This document shows positions 9,489 to 19,034 of a DNA stretch of 64,000 nt, piece by piece (the stretch's first letter is position 1; each line of letters begins with the position of its first letter). Both the position numbers and the translations under genes were made by a program. Source of the DNA: CAZYQW01 sp964649825 (GTDB lineage Bacteria > Planctomycetota > B15-G4 > JADJEK01); contig CAZYQW010000004.1 in assembly GCA_964649825.1 (NCBI GenBank), positions 1-64,000 of the forward strand, written 5' to 3'. The notes under the pieces were generated by a model. That model saw nothing but the letters and a program-made list of their open reading frames with translations, was not told where the DNA came from and searched no databases.

Positions 9489-10208
9489 TCACGCCCGCGT
9501 CTCCGGCTCCGGGTTCGCGGCGGGCGGTGGCTCGGGCGAGAAGCGGTAGCCGTACCCGAAGACGGTGAGGAGGTGGCGCGGCCGCGTCGGATCGTCCTCG
9601 ACCTTCTTGCGCAGCTTCAGCACGAAGTTGTCGACGGTCCGCTCGCTCGGGTATGCGTCCTCTCCCCACGCCGCGCGCAGGATCTCGGCGCGCTTCAGCG
9701 GCTCCTCGGGTCGCGCGAGGAAGAGCCGCAGCAGCTCCACCTCGAGGTGCGACAGCAACGCCTCGCGCCCGCGCTTCCAGAGCCGGAACCGGCGCAAGGA
9801 CACGCGCACGTCGCCGAACGCGACGGCGTCGTCGACGGGGGGCGCGCCGCTCTCCTGCACCTGTCTTCGCACGCGCGCCAGCAGCTCGGCGAGCCCGAAC
9901 GGCTTGCGGACGTAATCGTGCGCCCCGAGGTCGAGGGCGCGGACCACGTCGGCCTCGGCGTCGCGTGCGGAAAGCACGATCACCCGCGGGGGACGAGGTC
10001 GATGGCCGAGCGCGCGCAGCACGTCGAAACCGTTCATTCCGGGGAGCATCAGGTCGAGGACGATGACGTCGGCGCCGTTCGTCGCGAACCGCTCGAGGCC
10101 GCGTTCGCCGCTCTCGGCGACGGAAACGTCGTAGCCCTCGAACTCGAAGTTGTCCTTCAGCCCCTCGGCGAGCGGGACGTCGTCCTCGATCACCAGGATC
10201 CGCGTCAT
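9489..10208 (-). CDS. OmpR/PhoB-family response regulator
   Basis: 239 residues. Receiver domain at 1-118: acidic pair EDD near residues 8-10, phospho-acceptor Asp in VIVLDLMLPGMNG, Lys in YVRKPF. C-terminal winged helix (about 130-228) ends in the typical VFGYGYRF wing, with recognition helix SERTVDNFVLKLRKKVE. It binds direct-repeat DNA as a dimer. Its ATG overlaps the stop of the kinase upstream (ATGA, 10205-10208), so the two are coupled and form a cognate pair. TGTCA direct repeats before the kinase gene and after this gene suggest autoregulation. The phosphate-response assignment (PhoB) is only suggested by those sites. Confidence 0.92.
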   Translation of the reverse strand: MTRILVIEDDVPLAEGLKDNFEFEGYDVSVAESGERGLERFATNGADVIVLDLMLPGMNGFDVLRALGHRPRPPRVIVLSARDAEADVVRALDLGAHDYVRKPFGLAELLARVRRQVQESGAPPVDDAVAFGDVRVSLRRFRLWKRGREALLSHLEVELLRLFLARPEEPLKRAEILRAAWGEDAYPSERTVDNFVLKLRKKVEDDPTRPRHLLTVFGYGYRFSPEPPPAANPEPETRA

Positions 10209-12019
10209 GCTCGGTCCTCCGCGCGCGCGGGAACGCGCGGCAGACGGACCTCGAACGCGGCGCCGGGCCCTCCATCCTCGCGGCCGACGCAGACGACGTC
10301 GCCGCCGGCCGCGCGCGCCGTCTTCCGCGCGATGGCAAGCCCCATGCCCGCGCCGCGGCTCGTCGTCCGGCGTCCGACCGCGCCGCGGGTCCAACGCTCG
10401 AAGATCACGTCGCGTTCGGCGACGGCGACGCCCGGGCCCTTGTCCTCGACGCGGATCGAGACCGTCGTCTCGTCCCCACCGATCGCGACGCGCACGTCGG
10501 GCGTCGCGCCGCCGTAGCGGAGCGCGTTGTCGACGAGCACGTCGACGATGCAGCGCAGGGCGTCGGGCGCGAGCCCGACCGACGCGCCCGCGCCGACCCT
10601 CGCATCGATCGCGACGCGGCCGGCTCGAGCCGCCGCGACCTCGCGCGCGCGGTCGACGATCGGCCCGACGACGTCGCGCACGCGGCTCTCGCCCGGCTCG
10701 ACCGCGTCGGCGTGGTCGGCGTGGTCGTCGCGCGCGGCGAGCGCGACGCGGTCGACGAGGTCGCCGAGCCGCTTCGCCTCGTCGAGGATCGTCTGCAGGT
10801 AGTGCGCGCGGCGCGCGTCGGACACGCGGCCGGCGTGCAGCGACTCGCCGTACATGCGGAGCACCGTGATCGGCGTGCGCAGCTCGTGCGTCACCCGAGC
10901 GATCAGGTCGCCGCGCGCCGCGACGAGCGCCTCGGCCCGCTGCGCCTGCCGCCGGATCCCGAGGACGAGCAGCGCCGCGAGCACCGCGTGGATCGACAGG
11001 CCGGCGCCGAGGAGCAGCCGCGGATTCGAGCCTCCGAACAGGTCCACGTCGCCGATGTCGATCACGACCGCGGCACCGGCCGGGTCGGCGAGGAACGCGT
11101 CGCCCGTGACGGGGCCGGTCACGACGTGGACGGTGCGACGCGCGGGGAGAGGCGCGCCGGCGAGCGTCGCGGTCGCTCCGTCCGGCCCGCGCCACCGCGC
11201 GAGCCACGCGCCCGGCTCCTCGACGCGGCGGACGCACTCGAGGCCGGCGTCGACGTGGAACCAGCCGTCGCCCGTGTGGAGCAACGCGGACCGCGTCCAC
11301 GACAGAAGGGCGAGGTGATCGCGAACGGCGGCCGACCACGTGGGCCAGCGCGCCCGGCTCGTCAGTCGCGCCGTCGACGCCGGACGGTCCGGGAGGAGGG
11401 CCGCGAGGTCGCGCAGGAGCACGAGCTCCTCGACGTCGGTCGCGCGTCCCTCGACTTCGGCGCACCACGCGGCTACGGCGTCTCCGAGGTGCGAGTCCCG
11501 GTCGTCGCCGCGTCGGGTCGCGCGCAGGAGCACCCAGCGCCGAAACGCCACCGTGGTCGACTCGAGCTCGTCCATCTCGAGCAGATCGCGGTGGAGCCGG
11601 CCCGCCTCGTCCTCGTGTCCCGCCGCGGCCAGCAGGTCGGCGGCGAGGAGACGGGCGGCGATCGCGAGACGCGGATCGTCGTCATGGAGGAGCGGTTCGA
11701 GCGACTCGATGGCCCCGACCGGATCGTCCCGTTCGCGACACGCCCGTGAACGCACGACCGCGTCCGCCGCGAGGAACTCACCGCTCGGCGAGAGAGCCAC
11801 CGCGACCGCCGCCGGGTCGCGGAGCGGAAACGACGCCTCGCTGCCGGCCGCGTCCGGACCAGGTCGGAGCCAGTCGAGCAGGGCCGTCTCGGCCTCGCGT
11901 GCGCGCACGCCGATCGCCCGGTCCTCGACGGTGCGGAGCGCGCGGGTCCCGAGGTGCCACAGGACCGGCACCGGGCCGAGCGTCACGAGGAGAAGCAGGA
12001 ACGTCGGGATCGGTCTCAC
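10205..12019 (-). CDS. membrane sensor histidine kinase
   Basis: 604 residues. N-terminal membrane helix (about 5-25), a large extracytoplasmic domain of about 310 residues with no family I recognise, and a second membrane helix (about 338-360, LLLGAGLSIHAVLAALLVLG). Then DHp with H-box VTHELRTPITVL and a HATPase_c domain (VDNALRYGG N-box, VEDKGPGVA G1, SRGAGMGLAIARK G2). No PAS domain is seen. It autophosphorylates on the H-box His and passes phosphate to the overlapping regulator gene. Start is GTG at 12019, placed by the signal-anchor helix; a 13-bp palindrome sits immediately upstream, leaving no classic SD. The gene lies 74 bases after the PAS kinase. Confidence 0.9.
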   Translation of the reverse strand: MRPIPTFLLLLVTLGPVPVLWHLGTRALRTVEDRAIGVRAREAETALLDWLRPGPDAAGSEASFPLRDPAAVAVALSPSGEFLAADAVVRSRACRERDDPVGAIESLEPLLHDDDPRLAIAARLLAADLLAAAGHEDEAGRLHRDLLEMDELESTTVAFRRWVLLRATRRGDDRDSHLGDAVAAWCAEVEGRATDVEELVLLRDLAALLPDRPASTARLTSRARWPTWSAAVRDHLALLSWTRSALLHTGDGWFHVDAGLECVRRVEEPGAWLARWRGPDGATATLAGAPLPARRTVHVVTGPVTGDAFLADPAGAAVVIDIGDVDLFGGSNPRLLLGAGLSIHAVLAALLVLGIRRQAQRAEALVAARGDLIARVTHELRTPITVLRMYGESLHAGRVSDARRAHYLQTILDEAKRLGDLVDRVALAARDDHADHADAVEPGESRVRDVVGPIVDRAREVAAARAGRVAIDARVGAGASVGLAPDALRCIVDVLVDNALRYGGATPDVRVAIGGDETTVSIRVEDKGPGVAVAERDVIFERWTRGAVGRRTTSRGAGMGLAIARKTARAAGGDVVCVGREDGGPGAAFEVRLPRVPARAEDRA

Positions 12020-12021
12020 GC

Positions 12022-12034
12022 GGTCAGTCTGACC
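12022..12034. promoter_or_regulatory. palindrome overlapping the kinase translation start
   Basis: GGTCAG-T-CTGACC is a perfect 6+6 dyad three bases upstream of the GTG start of the membrane kinase. It could be an operator or an mRNA hairpin covering the ribosome binding region. Confidence 0.4.
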
Positions 12035-12049
12035 GATCGGTCGCGCCGC

Positions 12050-12067
12050 GTGTCATCGAGCTGTCAT
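12050..12067. promoter_or_regulatory. Pho-box-like direct repeat
   Basis: GTGTCAT-CGAG-CTGTCAT is a 7-4-7 direct repeat matching the E. coli Pho box pattern in all but one half-site base. It lies 31 bases upstream of the kinase/regulator operon, so it is a likely autoregulatory site for the OmpR-type regulator encoded there. Confidence 0.55.
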
Positions 12068-12093
12068 CGATGAGCCGCGGCCGACCGTCACGG

Positions 12094-13632
12094 TCAGGCC
12101 GGCCCGCTGATCGGCAGGTCGACATGGATGACGGTGCCGTGCGGCGCCAGGCTCTCGGCCTCGATCTTGCCGTCGTGCGCGTCGACGATCTGCTTGCACA
12201 CCGCGAGGCCGAGGCCGGTGCCGTTCGGCTTCGTGGACTCGAACAGGCGGAACAACTCGATCGAGTCGGAGATCCCCGGGCCGGTATCCGCGATGGAGAT
12301 GCGCACGTGGTCGTCGCGTCTCGGCGTGAGCCGAATGCGGACCTCGCCCGGTCCGGACTCGATCGCCTCGAGAGCGTTCTTGAACAGGTTGTCGAGGACG
12401 CGGTGCAGCTTCCCTTGGTCGACGCGAACCACGACGGCCTCCTCCGGAACGTCGACCTGCACGCGGATCCCCTGCGGTTCCGCCTGCGGCTCCCACACCT
12501 TGACGACGCTCTCGAGGAACTCGCGGAGGTCGACCTCCTTCAGGTCGAGACGCTGCTCGCGGGAGAACGCGCGAAAGTCTTGGACCATCATGGTCAGGCG
12601 GCTCGACTCGGAGACGATCATCTGCGCCGCCTGGAGGATCGACTCGACGGGCTTCTGCTGCTGCGCGCGCCGGACGATGAGTTGGCCCTGCATCGAGATG
12701 CCGGCCACGCAGTTCCCCACGTCGTGGACGACCTTCGCCACGATCGCGCCGATCTCCGCGAGGCGCGCGTGCTGCTGCGCCTCGCGACGCAAGCGCTCGC
12801 GCTCCTCGTCGACCTGCTTCAGGCCCGTGATGTCCTCGCCGCACGCGATGATGCCGATGACCGTATCGCCCCGTCCTCCAAGGCGCGTCGAGTTCCAACG
12901 CACGATGCGCTCGGAGCCGTCCGCGCAGAGCGCGGGACACTCGTAGCCGCGCGACTCGTGGCCGGCGATCACGTGCCGGATCTCGGCTCTGATGGAATCC
13001 TGCGCGCGCGGCGGGATGAACGCGTCGACGAACCGCATCCCCAGCGCCTCGTGGAGCGGGCGCCCGAACATCCGCTCGGCCTCGGCGTTCCACTCGAGGA
13101 TCTCGAGCTCGGGCGACAGGAGGAGGATCGCGATGTTGGCGGTCTGGACGATCGAACGGAGCTCCGCCGTCCGCGCCTCGACGTGCTCCTCGAGGCGCGA
13201 GTGCGCGAGCTGCAGCTCCTCCTGGATGCGGGCCCGCTCGGTGACGTCGCGGATCGAGCTCGACACGATCAGGCCGCCCGGCGTGCGGATCGGACTGAGG
13301 CTGATCTCGACGGGAAACTCCGAGCCGTCCTTGCGCCGCGCCAGCAGCGACAGAGTCGCGCCCATCGGCCGCGCCTCCGGGCTCGAGGAGTATCGCGTCC
13401 GGTGTCCGACGTGGCCGTCACGAAAGCGTTCCGGAACGAGGATCTCGATCGCCTGGCCCAACAGCTCGTCGCGCCGGTAGCCGAAGAGCTTCTCCGTCTG
13501 CCGGTTCACGTGGACGATCTCCCCGTCCACGTCGCTGAGGATCGTCGCGTCGGGCGCGGAATCGAGGATCTCTCGAACGTCCGCCTCGCTCCAGGCGCGT
13601 CGCTGTCTCGCGGAATCGTCTGGTGGGGTCAT
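12094..13632 (-). CDS. NtrB-like PAS sensor histidine kinase
   Basis: 512 residues, soluble. PAS 1 (about 18-135; ILDSAPDATILSDVDGEIVHVN), a coiled linker (TERARIQEELQLAHSRLEEHVE), PAS 2 (about 165-280; ECPALCADGSERIVRWNS), DHp (about 290-360) and a HATPase_c domain (DNLFKNALEAIESG, IADTGPGIS, GTGLGLAVCKQIVD). The H-box reads VVHDVGNCV; Gly replaces the usual Arg/Asn, but His, Asp and Asn are kept. No membrane helix, so it senses a cytoplasmic signal. It starts 27 bases after the NtrC-type regulator gene and is almost certainly its partner, sharing the sigma-54 promoter at 15213. Confidence 0.9.
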   Translation of the reverse strand: MTPPDDSARQRRAWSEADVREILDSAPDATILSDVDGEIVHVNRQTEKLFGYRRDELLGQAIEILVPERFRDGHVGHRTRYSSSPEARPMGATLSLLARRKDGSEFPVEISLSPIRTPGGLIVSSSIRDVTERARIQEELQLAHSRLEEHVEARTAELRSIVQTANIAILLLSPELEILEWNAEAERMFGRPLHEALGMRFVDAFIPPRAQDSIRAEIRHVIAGHESRGYECPALCADGSERIVRWNSTRLGGRGDTVIGIIACGEDITGLKQVDEERERLRREAQQHARLAEIGAIVAKVVHDVGNCVAGISMQGQLIVRRAQQQKPVESILQAAQMIVSESSRLTMMVQDFRAFSREQRLDLKEVDLREFLESVVKVWEPQAEPQGIRVQVDVPEEAVVVRVDQGKLHRVLDNLFKNALEAIESGPGEVRIRLTPRRDDHVRISIADTGPGISDSIELFRLFESTKPNGTGLGLAVCKQIVDAHDGKIEAESLAPHGTVIHVDLPISGPA

Positions 13633-13659
13633 TGGAACGAAGACCGTCGCGGCCCCCTC

Positions 13660-15093
<1,434 letters not shown>

Positions 15094-15212
15094 GGTAGGT
15101 CACTCCGGCTTGGGTTCCGGGGAGCTTTTCCCGCCGACTGGGCGGGTACTCGCGCTTGCACCGGGGGAACCGTGCTGTTCTGTTCGGTACGGCTCCACTG
15201 GATGATCGTTGA

Positions 15213-15227
15213 GCAAGCCCCGGTCCA
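15213..15227 (-). promoter_or_regulatory. sigma-54 promoter of the ntrC-ntrB operon
   Basis: Minus strand TGGACCG-GGGC-TTGC: GG and GC separated by exactly ten bases, with TGG and TTGC kept. Predicted transcript start near 15201, giving a leader of about 108 bases before the activator gene. It lies back to back with the plus-strand promoter at 15242; a TCCAGTC/GACTGGA dyad (15224-15230, 15239-15245) spans both -24 boxes. Confidence 0.6.
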
Positions 15228-15241
15228 GTCCGGTTGGAGAC

Positions 15242-15256
15242 TGGAACGCCCGTTGC
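15242..15256 (+). promoter_or_regulatory. sigma-54 promoter of the phosphotransferase/P-loop gene
   Basis: TGGAACG-CCCG-TTGC fits the -24/-12 consensus at every conserved position. The predicted start of transcription (about 15268) is only three bases before the ATG at 15271, so the mRNA would be essentially leaderless. Confidence 0.65.
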
Positions 15257-15270
15257 CTTCCTTCCCCGAC

Positions 15271-16881
15271 ATGACCGATCTGCACCGAGCCCTTCTCGAA
15301 CCTGCTGCGTACCCGGAGCGTGTCGCCGAAGTGGGTACGATCGAGACCCACATCTCGCGTCTCTACTTCGTGGGGTCGCGGGTCTACAAGGTGAAGAAGT
15401 CGATCCGCCTGCCGTTCCTCGACTACTCGACGCTCGAGCGGCGACGGCGATGCGCCGAGGAGGAGGTCCGCCTGAATCGGCGGCTGGCCGGGGACACGTA
15501 CCTCGGCGTGGTCGCGATCACGCGGGACGCGGGGGGCGCCGTCCGGGTGGGCGGCGACGGCGACGTGATCGAGTACGCGGTCGAGATGAAGCGGCTTCCG
15601 GCCCATCTCATGCTCGACGCGCGGCTCGAGCGGGGCGAAGTCGACAACGAGCTCGTCGACCGGATCGTCGACCGGCTCGTGACGTTCCACGCGCAGGCGT
15701 CGACGGGACACGGGGTCGATGAGCACGCGACGCCGGCCGCGATCCGCGCGCTGGTGACCGGAAACCTGCGCGAGCTCGCGGACGCGGCTTCCGCGCTCGA
15801 GCCGTACGAGGCGCGATGCTTCTCCGAGAACCGGCGGGCGCATCTCGCGGGCTGGCTCGACGCGTTCTTCGACGCGCACGGCGATCTCTTCCTGCGCCGG
15901 GTCGCGGAGGGTCGGATCCGTGAAGGCCACGGGGATCTGCACGCCGGCAACGTCTGCGTCCTCGACGACCGGCTGGTGATCTACGACTGCATCGAGTTCA
16001 ACGCGGCGTTCCGCTGCGTCGACGTCGCGGCCGAGCTCGCGTTCTTCGGGCTCGATCTCGACCTCCGCGGCTTCCGTGGTTTCGCGCGCCTCCTCGCGCG
16101 CCGCTACGCGGACCGCGCCGGCGACCCCGACCTGATCCGACTGATCCCGTTCTATGAAGTCCACTACGCGTGCGTCCGCGCGAAGGTTGGGCTGCTTCGC
16201 GCGCGCGGGGCGGCCGTCGGATCGGAAGCCCGCCGCGCCGCCGTCGCCGACGCGCGCCGCTATCTGGACCTCGCCGCAAGGCGGACGCTGCCGCCGATCC
16301 TGGCGATCCTCTGCGGGTTGCCCGGGAGCGGGAAGAGCACGGTCGCGAGGGTCGCGGCCGACGCGATCGAGGCGACGGTGCTCCGGAGCGACGTGATCCG
16401 CAAGCGGCTCGCGGGGCACGCGCCGACCGATCGGGTGGCGGCCGACGACGAGCAGGGCCTCTACGCGCCGGCCATGAGCGATCACGTCTACGCGACGATG
16501 CTCGCCGACGCTTCGGGGCATCTCGCGGACGGCCGCTCCGCCGTCGTCGACGCCGCGTTCGCGAGCGCGGCCCGGCGCGCGCCGTTCCTCGCCGAGGCGA
16601 AGAGGGGCGCGAGTCCGTTCGTCTGCATCCACGTCCATGCGCCGGAGGCGGTCGTGATCGAACGTCTGGAACGTCGCGCGGCCGATCCAGAAGAGCCGTC
16701 GGACGCGGACGGCACCGTGTACCGCAACGTCGCCGCGCGGTTCGAGCCGCCCGGCGAGCTTCCGGAATCGAACTTGCTGGACGTCTCGTCCGACGGGCCG
16801 CTCGACGACGTCGGCCATCTTCTCATCGAGAAGGTGATCGAGGCGGTCGGAGGCCGGTTCCCGGCCCGAAGGAGCTCATGA
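15271..16881 (+). CDS. fused aminoglycoside-phosphotransferase-like and P-loop kinase protein
   Basis: 536 residues. Residues 1-330 form an APH/ChoK-like kinase domain: YKVKKSIRLPFLDYSTLERR near the start, catalytic loop EGHGDLHAGNV, and the metal-binding IYDCIEFN. Residues about 345-520 form a zeta-toxin/gluconate-kinase-like P-loop domain with Walker A GLPGSGKST. The family is often annotated bifunctional aminoglycoside phosphotransferase/ATP-binding protein and travels with universal stress proteins; real antibiotic resistance is unlikely and the substrate is unknown. The start at 15271 matches the family N-terminus (HRALLEPAAYP, VETHIS-like). No SD; the sigma-54 promoter places the transcript end almost on the ATG. 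The next gene, a universal stress protein, follows by 16 bases. Confidence 0.87.
   Translation: MTDLHRALLEPAAYPERVAEVGTIETHISRLYFVGSRVYKVKKSIRLPFLDYSTLERRRRCAEEEVRLNRRLAGDTYLGVVAITRDAGGAVRVGGDGDVIEYAVEMKRLPAHLMLDARLERGEVDNELVDRIVDRLVTFHAQASTGHGVDEHATPAAIRALVTGNLRELADAASALEPYEARCFSENRRAHLAGWLDAFFDAHGDLFLRRVAEGRIREGHGDLHAGNVCVLDDRLVIYDCIEFNAAFRCVDVAAELAFFGLDLDLRGFRGFARLLARRYADRAGDPDLIRLIPFYEVHYACVRAKVGLLRARGAAVGSEARRAAVADARRYLDLAARRTLPPILAILCGLPGSGKSTVARVAADAIEATVLRSDVIRKRLAGHAPTDRVAADDEQGLYAPAMSDHVYATMLADASGHLADGRSAVVDAAFASAARRAPFLAEAKRGASPFVCIHVHAPEAVVIERLERRAADPEEPSDADGTVYRNVAARFEPPGELPESNLLDVSSDGPLDDVGHLLIEKVIEAVGGRFPARRSS
16763..16777 (+). promoter_or_regulatory. weak intragenic sigma-54-like site before a USP gene
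   Basis: CGGAATCGAACTTGC has GG-N10-GC spacing and TTGC, but a poor -24 element. It lies inside the end of the phosphotransferase gene, 120 bases before the USP start. It may be an internal promoter or chance. Confidence 0.25.
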
Positions 16882-16897
16882 GCATGAGGAGGTCTCG

Positions 16898-17380
16898 ATG
16901 AATCCGATTCGCAAGATCGTGGCCGCGATCGACCTTTCCGAGGCGAGCGGCCAGGTGTTGGCCGCGGCGCGCGAGATGGCGACGAAGCTCGGCGCCAGCG
17001 TCGAGGTCGTCCACGTCGTCTACGACCTGAGCAAGTACATGGGGTTCTACATCGGCGGCGGCTCGGTGCGGGACCTGCAGGCGTCGCTCGAACGCGAAGC
17101 GGACGCGAAGATCCACCAGGTCGCGAAAGCCGCGTTCGGCGAGACGGAGTACCAGCTCTCGTTGATCAAGGGGACGCCGTACGCCGATCTCGTGCAGCAC
17201 CTCGCCGAGACCGACGCCGATCTGCTCGTGGTCGGCGCGCACGGGCTCTCGAAGCCGGAGCACAAGGTCTTCGGCAGCGTGGCCGAGCGACTCGTCAAGA
17301 ACGCGCCCTGCCCGATCCTCGTCGTCGGGCAGGACCGTCTGAAGGCGAAGGCAGAGGCGATGCCGAAGCAGTTGACGTAG
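16898..17380 (+). CDS. universal stress protein (UspA family)
   Basis: 160 residues, one Usp domain. N-terminal strand KIVAAIDLSEASGQVL, and C-terminal nucleotide-binding loop GAHGLSKPEHKVFGSVAERLVKNAPCPILVV, close to the G-2x-G/GS pattern of ATP-binding UspA proteins; the second Gly of the usual HGxxG is replaced (GLSKP), so nucleotide binding is uncertain. AGGAGG lies seven bases before the ATG. It is probably co-transcribed with the upstream phosphotransferase/P-loop gene (16-base gap). Cytoplasmic stress-tolerance role inferred from the family. Confidence 0.92.
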   Translation: MNPIRKIVAAIDLSEASGQVLAAAREMATKLGASVEVVHVVYDLSKYMGFYIGGGSVRDLQASLEREADAKIHQVAKAAFGETEYQLSLIKGTPYADLVQHLAETDADLLVVGAHGLSKPEHKVFGSVAERLVKNAPCPILVVGQDRLKAKAEAMPKQLT

Positions 17381-17409
17381 GGTGACGCCCATCCTGTTCG
17401 CTGGGGGTC

Positions 17410-17435
17410 GCCGGCGTCGCCCGGCCGGCGCCGGC
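17410..17435. terminator. bidirectional GC hairpin between convergent USP genes
   Basis: GCCGGCG (17410-17416) pairs with CGCCGGC (17429-17435) across a 12-base loop, exactly between the ends of the converging USP genes. No T-run; termination inferred from position. Confidence 0.5.
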
Positions 17436-17882
17436 TCAGTGCGGGCGCGGGAAGCAGATCACGGGGGCCTGCCCCCGTCTCAGCACGGCTTCGCAGATGC
17501 TGCCGAGCGCCACGCGCCGGAGCCCGGTTCGTCCGTGCGTCGCCATGCAGATGTAGTCGACGCCGTTCTCCACCGCGAACTGGCCGAGCACGCGGTCGAT
17601 GCTCTCGCCGCTCAACACCTCGAGCGACACGTCGAGGTCGCCGGGGAGCCGGCCGCGCACTTCCTCGAGCCGCTGCCGCGCGCGCTCGAGCTGGTCGGCC
17701 CAGGCCTTCGGGGACTGCGGCGGCATGCCGAGCTCGGCGAGCGGGAGCAGAAGCTGGTCGGGCACCACGTGAACCAAGGTGACGCGGGCTCCCATCTCCT
17801 TCGCGAGCACGGCGGTCGGCTCGAACGCGCGCAGGGACTCCTCGGAGAAGTCGACCGTCAGGGCGAGGTGGGGCGTCTTCAT
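17436..17882 (-). CDS. universal stress protein (UspA family)
   Basis: 148 residues. Usp fold with N-terminal HLALTVDFSEESLRAFEPT and the nucleotide-binding loop MATHGRTGLRRVALGSICEAVL (G-2x-G then GS), so ATP binding is likely. It starts one base after the stop of the USP gene at 17884-18330, so the two form an operon and may be heterodimer partners. It differs strongly from that neighbour, so this is not a recent duplication. Confidence 0.93.
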   Translation of the reverse strand: MKTPHLALTVDFSEESLRAFEPTAVLAKEMGARVTLVHVVPDQLLLPLAELGMPPQSPKAWADQLERARQRLEEVRGRLPGDLDVSLEVLSGESIDRVLGQFAVENGVDYICMATHGRTGLRRVALGSICEAVLRRGQAPVICFPRPH

Positions 17883-17883
17883 G

Positions 17884-18330
17884 CTAGTGGGGCACCGGAT
17901 AGATGATGACGGGCGTGAGCGTCTGACGGAGCACGGACTCGGCGAAGCTTCCGAGCACGACGCGACGGATGCCCGAGCGCCCGTGAGAGGCGATCGCGAT
18001 GAAGCGGGCGCCCTTCTCCTCGGCGTAGGCGGCGAGGATCTTCTCGGGCACCTCGCCGGACAGGACCTCGAAGTCGACGTCGGGGCCGCCGCCGATCGAG
18101 GCGACGACCTCTCCCGCCTTCTTCTGCGCGAGCTCGATCTTGTCGATCAGATCCGGCTCGTGCTGCCGGGGGGCGAGAGGCGCGCCGGCGGGGACCCAGA
18201 TCAAGTCGCTGACGACGTGGACGACTCTCACCTTCGCGCCGATCTTCTTCGCCAGTTCGATCGTCGGCGCATACGCGTGCGCGGCTTCATCCGAGAAGTC
18301 CGTGGTGAGCAGGATCAGGGGCTGGCTCAT
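17884..18330 (-). CDS. universal stress protein (UspA family)
   Basis: 148 residues. ILLTTDFSDEAAHAYAPTIELAKKIG at the start and ASHGRSGIRRVVLGSFAESVL as the nucleotide-binding loop. GGAGA lies just upstream of the ATG. It is the first gene of the 18330-17436 two-gene unit and 94 bases downstream of the next USP gene, so a three-gene USP transcript is possible. A weak sigma-54-like sequence is 58 bases upstream (18388-18402). Confidence 0.93.
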   Translation of the reverse strand: MSQPLILLTTDFSDEAAHAYAPTIELAKKIGAKVRVVHVVSDLIWVPAGAPLAPRQHEPDLIDKIELAQKKAGEVVASIGGGPDVDFEVLSGEVPEKILAAYAEEKGARFIAIASHGRSGIRRVVLGSFAESVLRQTLTPVIIYPVPH

Positions 18331-18387
18331 GGAGAATCTCCAGGGGAGGGAGCGTGGTTCGATTCCGGGGAAATGCGCGCGGACGGT

Positions 18388-18402
18388 GCGGATGAATTCC
18401 CA
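18388..18402 (-). promoter_or_regulatory. weak sigma-54-like site before a USP gene
   Basis: Minus strand TGGGAATTCATCCGC has exact GG-N10-GC spacing but CCGC replaces TTGC. Position before the USP pair is suggestive; sequence quality is low. Confidence 0.2.
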
Positions 18403-18424
18403 TTCGCGACGAGGCCAGGCTGGA

Positions 18425-18883
18425 TCAACCCGCGCCGCGGCGGTTTTTCTTCACGGTGAGCACAGGACAATCGGCGTGCTGGACCACTCGCTCCGCCACG
18501 CTCCCCATGAGCATGTGCTTCAGCCCGGTGAGTCCATGCGTCGCGAGCACGATCAGGTCGAACCCACCCTCCTCCGCGGTTTTGCAGATCTCCTGCTGGG
18601 CGTTGCCGAACGTGATCCGAGAGCTGACGTCGACGCCGTCGCCGACCTCCTTGCCGATGATCTCGTCGAGACGTTCCTGCGCGTTCTTGCGCACCGTCGA
18701 CTCGAGGCTCATGGCGGTCACGGGCGCCATTCCATACTCGACCGGATAGATGATCGGCTCGATGACGTGAAGCACGACCAGCCGGCCGCCGCCGCCACGG
18801 GCGAGCGCGCTCGCCTCGCGAAGGGCGGACTTCGAGTCCTCGGAGAAGTCGATCGGACAGAGGATGTTCTTGAACTGTGTCAT
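18425..18883 (-). CDS. universal stress protein (UspA family)
   Basis: 152 residues. KNILCPIDFSEDSKSALREAS at the start and LATHGLTGLKHMLMGSVAERVVQHADCPVLTV at the end give a canonical ATP-type Usp domain. The start at 18883 is chosen because the family N-terminus begins there; the longer open frame upstream is Arg/Ser-rich and unlike any Usp. AAGGGA lies upstream at a somewhat long distance. Fourth USP in a 2-kb cluster. Confidence 0.93.
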   Translation of the reverse strand: MTQFKNILCPIDFSEDSKSALREASALARGGGGRLVVLHVIEPIIYPVEYGMAPVTAMSLESTVRKNAQERLDEIIGKEVGDGVDVSSRITFGNAQQEICKTAEEGGFDLIVLATHGLTGLKHMLMGSVAERVVQHADCPVLTVKKNRRGAG

Positions 18884-19034
18884 GGATCGAGGTCCCTTCG
18901 TAGGTCTTTGAACGTCGTTAGGTCCAGCACCAGCCATGCCATCCGCGGCTCGCGAACGATGGCCACGAGGCGCGCTCGACTCGCTCGCGGGGCCCGACAG
19001 TAACCGCATACGCAAGAACTCTTTCCGACGAAAC

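Noticed and set aside
15145..15159. Second sigma-54-like sequence before the phosphotransferase gene (GGTACTCGCGCTTGC)
   Set aside because: The spacing is GG-N11-GC, one base too long; the site at 15242 fits exactly.
15271..16881. Aminoglycoside resistance gene
   Set aside because: The APH fold is real, but the fusion with a P-loop domain and the stress-island context match a family not linked to drug resistance.
19012..19026. Sigma-54-like sequence (minus strand) before the USP gene at 18883
   Set aside because: GGAAAGAGTTCTTGC has N11 spacing. It is not counted among the promoters.
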